Assembly (NCBI GenBank): GCA_028278135.1
Contig: JANQEW010000020.1
Coordinates: 124,001 to 188,000, forward strand
Source: Rhodospirillales bacterium
Lineage (GTDB): Bacteria > Pseudomonadota > Alphaproteobacteria > Rhodospirillales > Rhodospirillaceae
Direction of reading: 5' to 3'
Length of the DNA: 64,000 nucleotides
This document shows positions 55,262 to 64,000 of the stretch, one piece after another. The notes below the pieces were generated by a model that searched no databases, had not been told where the DNA came from, and saw nothing but the letters and a program-made list of their open reading frames with translations. The first letter of the stretch is position 1. Each line of letters begins with the position of its first letter. The position numbers and the translations under genes were made by a program.

Positions 55262-55948
55262 AACACTCTCCTCTGGCGTCTGTGCCAGCGGGGATTCTTG
55301 TTGAGAGGAGACCTGTCGCTTAGGCCCACCGCGCGATACCGCAACCATTGCAGGCCTTACTAAACGATCGTACAGCATGTACCCATCCTGCAGCACCTGG
55401 ACTACTGTCCCGTTTAGGACATCTTTGTTCTCAATCTCCTGCACGGCTTGATGGAGATTCGGATCAAACGGTTGGTCGAGGGCCTCGAGCCTGTGGAGAC
55501 CGTTACGCTCCATTAATGTTAGCAAGGACTTTTCTGTCATCTCGACTCCAGTAGCGAGACCATTCAGCAGATCATCGTGGCGGCGAGCTTGCGATGGGAC
55601 ATGTTGCAGGGCTCTGCCGAGATTGTCAGCGACAGTGATCAGATCCTTGACAAAGGAAGCGACGGCATACTTGGTATTCTGTTCAATGCGGCGATCAGCA
55701 CGCACCTGGACGTTCTGAGCATCGGCCAGGGCGCGTAGGTAGTCATTGCGTAGGTTAGCAATCTGGCTTTCTAGTTCTGCAACACGAGTTGCCATGACGG
55801 CCTGAGAATCCTGTTGACCTGAGGGAGGAGATTCGTGACCGATAACATTCGGATCTTCGAAGACAGAGGATTCAGGAACATCAGGAACATTCTGATCTTC
55901 GAAGACAGAGGATTCAGGAGCGTTTGTCTTGTCATCGTTCCGATTCAT
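55238..55948 (-). CDS. grpE: Nucleotide exchange factor GrpE
   Basis: GrpE releases ADP from DnaK in the heat-shock chaperone cycle. Of 236 residues, 45-110 form the long helix (ELESQIANLRNDYLRALADAQNVQVRADRR), then the beta-wing domain with GVEMTEKSLLTLMERNGL and DPNLHQAV. The N-terminal tail has the octapeptide PESSVFED twice, encoded by a 42-base repeat, and is acidic and disordered. The C-terminal tail is Gln/Ser-rich and longer than usual. It follows hrcA by 43 bases. dnaK and dnaJ are elsewhere. Confidence 0.96.
   Translation of the reverse strand: MNRNDDKTNAPESSVFEDQNVPDVPESSVFEDPNVIGHESPPSGQQDSQAVMATRVAELESQIANLRNDYLRALADAQNVQVRADRRIEQNTKYAVASFVKDLITVADNLGRALQHVPSQARRHDDLLNGLATGVEMTEKSLLTLMERNGLHRLEALDQPFDPNLHQAVQEIENKDVLNGTVVQVLQDGYMLYDRLVRPAMVAVSRGGPKRQVSSQQESPLAQTPEESVADQNSLY
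55844..55920. repeat. 42-base-period direct repeat in the grpE N-terminus
   Basis: Two adjacent units share about 33 of their first 34 bases (one mismatch near 55851/55893) and then diverge. Translation gives PESSVFED twice, 14 residues apart, in frame. Confidence 0.9.
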
Positions 55949-55991
55949 GAGTTGTGGTCCTGCCGCTGTAGTCCTGCTTTGTCAACCAACA

Positions 55992-57047
55992 TTATCCTAT
56001 AAGACGACCGATCATCTTTGCCGTATAATCCACCATCGGGATGATACGAGCATAGTTTATACGAGTCGGGCCAACAACACCGATGGCACCGATAATCTGT
56101 TCAACCCGATTCCGATAGGGGGCGATGATCATAGAGCAACCGGCCATCAGGAACAACTTGTTCTCGGCACCAATGAAAATTTGCACCCCATCAGCTCGAT
56201 GGGCCTGATCCAAAAGGCGCAAAACCCGTTCTCCGTTTTCCAGTATTTCGAACAGTGTTCTGATGCGTTCCAGGTCGTCAAGCGCCGTCACGTCCTCTAA
56301 CAGGTGAGACTGGCCTCGCACAATCAAGACACCCCCACCAATAAGGCTGTTCCAGATAGCCAGGCCTGCCTCTACGACCCTGCTCGTCAGGGCGTCGAGT
56401 TGGCACCTTTTGCCCTCCACTTCAACTAGTATTGTTTCGCGCACTTCTTCTAGAGTCATACCAGGGAGACGGGCATTAAGGAAGTTAGTCGCCTCGATCA
56501 GCGCTGTGGTTGACACAGTGTCCGGTATGTCAATAATGCGATTTTCAACTAAACCCTTGTCATCCACGAGAATGACCAAAGCCCTTCCAGGGCCTAGATT
56601 GATAAATTCGATATGTTTCAGCGGGCTTTCCAGCTTCTGTGCCATCATCAGGCCAACGCAATGGGACAAGCCAGACAGAGCGGCCGTGGCCTCGCCGAGG
56701 ACATCTTCAACACTGCGGCCAGCCGTCTGGCACTGAGTATCAATGTAGCGGCGTTCCTCTTCGGCGAGATCGCTCACTTCCAAAAGCCCGTCTACAAAAA
56801 GTCGCAAACCAGCCTCTGTCGGTAGCCGCCCAGCCGAACTGTGCGGGGCCCGCAACAAGCCGGCCTCCTCAAGATCGGCCATGACATTGCGAATGGTGGC
56901 CGGAGAGAGATCCATTCCAAATTGCCGCGCCAGGGTACGAGAGCCAATCGGGTCGCCCGTGCGCACGTAGGCATCGACAATACGACGGAAGATATCGCGT
57001 GACCGCTCGCTGAGCTGGGCAACCGTCGTGTTGCGCAAACCCGTCAT
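55992..57047 (-). CDS. hrcA: Heat-inducible transcription repressor HrcA
   Basis: HrcA represses groESL and dnaK-type operons at CIRCE operators and needs GroEL to stay active. The 351 residues show an N-terminal winged helix (YVRTGDPIGSRTLARQFGMDLSPATIRNVMADLEEAGLL), the GAF-like middle domain, and IGAIGVVGPTRINYARIIPMVDYTA at the C-terminus. It is co-directional with grpE. No TTAGCACTC-N9-GAGTGCTAA operator is present in the window, so its targets lie elsewhere. Confidence 0.97.
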   Translation of the reverse strand: MTGLRNTTVAQLSERSRDIFRRIVDAYVRTGDPIGSRTLARQFGMDLSPATIRNVMADLEEAGLLRAPHSSAGRLPTEAGLRLFVDGLLEVSDLAEEERRYIDTQCQTAGRSVEDVLGEATAALSGLSHCVGLMMAQKLESPLKHIEFINLGPGRALVILVDDKGLVENRIIDIPDTVSTTALIEATNFLNARLPGMTLEEVRETILVEVEGKRCQLDALTSRVVEAGLAIWNSLIGGGVLIVRGQSHLLEDVTALDDLERIRTLFEILENGERVLRLLDQAHRADGVQIFIGAENKLFLMAGCSMIIAPYRNRVEQIIGAIGVVGPTRINYARIIPMVDYTAKMIGRLIG

Positions 57048-61195
<4,148 letters not shown>

Positions 61196-61216
61196 TTGTA
61201 ATACGACATTTTGAAC

Positions 61217-62443
61217 TTACGCTACCTTATGACGTAGACCCAGACGGTGCCATATATCCGTTAAAGCCACCACAAGTTGGAGCATTGCGGCATCGTCGTG
61301 TAAAGGTGTCGGAGTCAGGCGTAGCCGTTCTGCCCCTATTGGCACGGTGGGATAGTTTATCGGCTGGACATATATCCTGTGTCGTTCCAGCAGATCATCG
61401 CTGGCCTGCTTGCACCGCACAGAGTCACCGACCATGACAGGGACGATATGACTTGTAGAAGTTTCCATTATTGGAATGTCTGCTTCCCGGAGAAGACGCT
61501 TACAGGTCGCAGCCCTCTCTTGGTGGAGAGCGCGCAACTCAGGGTGTAGTTGTAGATAACGTACAGACGCAAGCGCACCGGCAGCCACCGCTGGTGGCAA
61601 TGCAGTAGTAAAGATGAAACCGTTGCCAAAACTACGCACGAAATCCACTGCCTTGGCAGACGCGGCAATGAAACCGCCGATGACACCGATAGCTTTGGCT
61701 AGGGTAGCTTGATAGAAGGTGATTCGATCGAGCTGTCCGTCTCTTTCCGCGACACCTGCGCCGCTCTTGCCATACATGCCAACAGCATGGACTTCGTCGA
61801 GGAAGGTCATGGCGCCATGCCGCTCCGCGACTTCACACAGAGCCGCAATAGGGGCGATTGCACCGTCCATGGAATAGATCGACTCGAAGAGAACTAGCTT
61901 CGGCTGCTCTCTGGGATACCTGGCCATTAACCTGTCCAGATGAGAGGGGTCATTATGATAGAATATTTCTTTCTTAGAACGACTATTGCGTATACCCTCT
62001 ATCATAGAGTTGTGATTGGCGTCATCAGAAAAGAGTACGAGCCCCGGAATTTTATGACCTAAAGTTGATAATGTTGTCATATTCGCTACATAGCCCGAGG
62101 TGAATAAAAGTGCTGCCTCCTTGCCGCACCACGCTGCCAGTTCCCGCTCTAGCAGCACGTGATGATAAGTCGTACCAGAGATATTGCGTGTACCACCAGC
62201 TCCGACACCGCACGCGCTGAGCGCATCTACCATTGCAGTGATGACGACTGGATGTTGCCCCATGCCAAGGTAGTCATTAGAACACCAGACCGTAACCTCT
62301 CCCCACTCCTCTGTTGTGTCCTGTCTGTAGTGGCGAGCATGCGGGAAGGCACCTGCGATCCGTTCAATGTTAGCAAAAGTGCGGTAGTGGCCCGCCTTGC
62401 GAAGGTCTTCCAGACTTTGCGCGAAATAGACTTGGTAGTCCAC
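61217..62443 (-). CDS. hemA: 5-aminolevulinate synthase
   Basis: ALAS condenses glycine with succinyl-CoA, the alphaproteobacterial (C4) entry to haem and cobalamin. The 408-residue form from the GTG at 62443 starts VDYQVYFAQSLEDLRKAGHY as in the family. The PLP Lys is in TLAKAIGVIGG (near 245), with CSNDYLGMG, GGTRNISG and FLDEVHAVG upstream. An open frame continues 65 codons farther but reads through a tandem repeat and a Gly run. A purine-rich GGAGGGGGTGGG precedes the GTG. AT-rich patch at 61955-62060. It feeds hemN, ctaA and the cob genes. Confidence 0.96.
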   Translation of the reverse strand: MDYQVYFAQSLEDLRKAGHYRTFANIERIAGAFPHARHYRQDTTEEWGEVTVWCSNDYLGMGQHPVVITAMVDALSACGVGAGGTRNISGTTYHHVLLERELAAWCGKEAALLFTSGYVANMTTLSTLGHKIPGLVLFSDDANHNSMIEGIRNSRSKKEIFYHNDPSHLDRLMARYPREQPKLVLFESIYSMDGAIAPIAALCEVAERHGAMTFLDEVHAVGMYGKSGAGVAERDGQLDRITFYQATLAKAIGVIGGFIAASAKAVDFVRSFGNGFIFTTALPPAVAAGALASVRYLQLHPELRALHQERAATCKRLLREADIPIMETSTSHIVPVMVGDSVRCKQASDDLLERHRIYVQPINYPTVPIGAERLRLTPTPLHDDAAMLQLVVALTDIWHRLGLRHKVA

Positions 62444-62523
62444 TTTCCCACCCCCTCCACCCTTATTGCGTGATAGAGTCATGCGCTGAAAAAAGCTTGT
62501 GTGATATTTCAATTTTCCTCTTC

Positions 62524-62573
62524 TTGAATCATAACATGTTTTCTCTCTTTGAGTCATAACATGTTTGCTCGCT
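62524..62573. repeat. 25-bp imperfect tandem repeat upstream of hemA
   Basis: Two adjacent copies (62524-62548, 62549-62573) match at 22 of 25 bases, each with TCATAACATGTTT. They lie about 80-130 bases upstream of the hemA GTG, where an operator could sit. Confidence 0.9.
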
Positions 62574-62760
62574 TTGAGAGAGTCTGCCCCGCTGCCGGAA
62601 GCGGCCCCAGAACAACTGCCTTCTGCGAGGATTTTCATTATTTATTATATTATTAGTTGTACAGTACTTTGATAAAATGACGTTATTCAATTTTTTCCTC
62701 TATAAGCATAAACCTCTGAGAGAGTTTAAACATTGCAATCCTCTTAATAGAGTTTTTCTC

Positions 62761-63672
62761 TCAGAGATTCTGCTGTACTTGCGTTGCTTTTGCTTCGAAT
62801 AAAGGATGCCCCGGTAAGGGCTGCGCTGGACCTCGCAAGAGGAAAAGCAAGTCCATGTAGTCTGGCTCCGCAGGCGTTACAAAACCATGTCGAATAGCGA
62901 AATCAAGAATGACGAGATTAACGTTTAACTTAAATGCCTCTGTGGTCCGTACTTTTTCTATGACGTCTGGCACAGGCATTAAAGTGAAAGACTCCATTTC
63001 ACCATCCGCATTGCGTGGCACGAATGCTGCTGGCAGATGGAGATCAAAACAGAACATACAGTCCGATTGCAGGCCTTGGCCGTTTTCCATACAATAGCTA
63101 ATGGCCCCCACGGGACGCGCTTTTTCCGATAAAGTTTTTGGTATATTAGCTTCTTCAGAGCATTCTTTAATAAGATTATCCATAATGGATATGTCTGCCG
63201 GTATTCCACCAGCTGTTAAGTTGTCTAATTTGCATGGTTCTACTTTTTTTGTGCGACTGCGTCGACCTATCCACAGTTTGCTCCCTGAAGGAGTATACAC
63301 AATGCCGTTCACATGGACCCCAAAAGCCCTTACACCAAAAAGTGGTACTGCTGAACGGTCGAGACGTAGAAACTCAGGTCCACCGAAATGCCTTACGACA
63401 GGAAATGATTCCTGACGCAATGGAGGCGCATACCCCTCACGGACCAGAATAGTCATGACCTCTGCGACGGCCGCCGTGCGGTCTGCGACGTCAACCAAAG
63501 TTGCGTCTAGGGCAACGGCCCGCGTGGTCACTTTGAAGATGCCGGCAAACTTTGTTAAACGATGCGCTAGAGTATGGGTGACCCATCCCACCGCCTCACC
63601 GCTCACTAGAAACGGACGAAAGTGCCTGATGTCATACCTGTGACAGGACGCGATTCTGTCGCGAAAAGACAT
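62761..63672 (-). CDS. DUF4743-containing Nudix hydrolase
   Basis: A 303-residue protein. Residues 1-110 match DUF4743 (FRPFLVSGEAVGWV, LAHRLTKF). The rest is a Nudix domain with LDNLTAGGIPADISIMDNLIKECSEEANIP, in which the ECSEEA core supplies metal ligands. Fungal and bacterial relatives are annotated as thiamine-pyrophosphokinase-related, but the reaction is not settled. The ATG at 63672 is followed by the family start SFRDRIASCHRYD. Bases 63125-63240 are AT-rich. It lies 70 bases after lepA. Confidence 0.92.
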   Translation of the reverse strand: MSFRDRIASCHRYDIRHFRPFLVSGEAVGWVTHTLAHRLTKFAGIFKVTTRAVALDATLVDVADRTAAVAEVMTILVREGYAPPLRQESFPVVRHFGGPEFLRLDRSAVPLFGVRAFGVHVNGIVYTPSGSKLWIGRRSRTKKVEPCKLDNLTAGGIPADISIMDNLIKECSEEANIPKTLSEKARPVGAISYCMENGQGLQSDCMFCFDLHLPAAFVPRNADGEMESFTLMPVPDVIEKVRTTEAFKLNVNLVILDFAIRHGFVTPAEPDYMDLLFLLRGPAQPLPGHPLFEAKATQVQQNL

Positions 63673-63674
63673 AA

Positions 63675-63694
63675 AAGCTCTCTCAAGCTCTCTT
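63675..63694. repeat. 10-bp tandem duplication before the Nudix gene start
   Basis: AAGCTCTCTC is followed by AAGCTCTCTT. On the coding strand this doubles the GAGAG leader just upstream of the ATG. Confidence 0.85.
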
Positions 63695-63742
63695 GAATAG
63701 CAATTGGAAAAACAGTGCTGAGGCACCGCGAGTCCTTAGGGT

Positions 63743-64000
63743 TCAGTCCCGTCCCAGACGCAGGGCCTTGATGAAGACAGACTGGGGAATCCTGACTTTG
63801 CCGAATTGCTGCATTTTTTTCTTCCCTTCTCTCTGCTTGTTGAGCAATTTGCGCTTACGTGTGATGTCGCCACCATAGCACTTGGCAGTCACGTCCTTAC
63901 GCAGAGCTGGAATAGTCTGACGGGCGATGACCTGCCCCCCGATGGCGGCTTGAATGGGAATCTTAAACAGATGGCGTGGAATGAGCTCTTTAAGCCGTTC
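63743..64000 (-). CDS. lepA: Elongation factor 4 (LepA), C-terminal end only
   Basis: The last 85 residues of LepA, a ribosomal GTPase that assists translation under stress. The piece reads [20 protein letters not shown], then [28 protein letters not shown] and ends with KALRLGRD and a stop, all typical of the LepA-specific C-terminal domain. The 5' part is outside the window. Confidence 0.95.
   Translation of the reverse strand, partial: ERLKELIPRHLFKIPIQAAIGGQVIARQTIPALRKDVTAKCYGGDITRKRKLLNKQREGKKKMQQFGKVRIPQSVFIKALRLGRD

Overview
The window looks like part of an alphaproteobacterial chromosome, most like the Rhodospirillales/Acetobacterales group, in an early-to-middle state of genome decay. 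The evidence is a C4-type 5-aminolevulinate synthase (hemA), a type-2 haem A synthase (ctaA), hopanoid side-chain genes (hpnH, hpnG), aerobic-pathway cobalamin methyltransferases (cobI and a CbiG-CobJ fusion), the leuA-mreB-mreC-mreD-mrdA-rodA order, a DUF4743 Nudix protein and hrcA-grpE. GC is near one half by eye. There is no transposase, integrase, phage gene or CRISPR array. Coding density is lower than usual for the group, and several conserved gene neighbourhoods are broken. No species is named because the sequence alone does not justify it.

Layout. 1-4.2 kb: a truncated Fe-S/FAD oxidoreductase, ctaA and a periplasmic-binding-fold lipoprotein. 4.4-13.3 kb: tRNA-Ile(CAU), a small protein gene, ahcY, hemN, an SDR, purF, a probable cvpA remnant, radA, a dienelactone hydrolase, lipB and tRNA-Leu(GAG). 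13.4-20.6 kb: mgtE, a small membrane protein, a DEAD-box helicase with AT-hook-like motifs, an isochorismatase-fold hydrolase, trpS and a membrane protein. 21-26.5 kb: a TrpD2-like protein with a CobB-like amidotransferase, then hpnH/hpnG and rlmE. 26.5-42.7 kb: hslU, hslV, an XRE regulator, hisB-hisH, the cobalamin pair, an acyl-CoA dehydrogenase, truA, a DUF815 ATPase, yajC-secD, and yggT-folD-hisF-hisE-hinT. 43-50.5 kb: leuA and the elongasome genes, then tRNA-Lys(CUU). 50.5-53.4 kb: a decayed stretch with an orphan response regulator and a clear pncB pseudogene. 53.4-64 kb: mlaA, kdsB, grpE, hrcA, an aspartate aminotransferase, gyrB, hemA, a Nudix protein and the 3' end of lepA.

Functional themes are tetrapyrrole metabolism (hemA, hemN, ctaA, cobI, cobJ, the CobB-like protein), envelope growth and lipid asymmetry (mreBCD, mrdA, rodA, mlaA, kdsB, hpnG, hpnH), translation and RNA modification, histidine and leucine synthesis, and proteostasis (hslUV, grpE, hrcA).

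The strongest unusual signal is mutational rather than a new enzyme system. About twenty short, mostly perfect, two-copy tandem duplications (8-42 bp) lie in gaps, at start and stop codons, and inside a pseudogene. In pncB, deleting one copy of a 17-bp duplication restores the conserved reading frame. Two conserved blocks also look cut: histidine genes split with no hisA here, and secD without secF, with one shared junction near 39.6-39.7 kb. Short AT-rich patches recur inside otherwise balanced genes.
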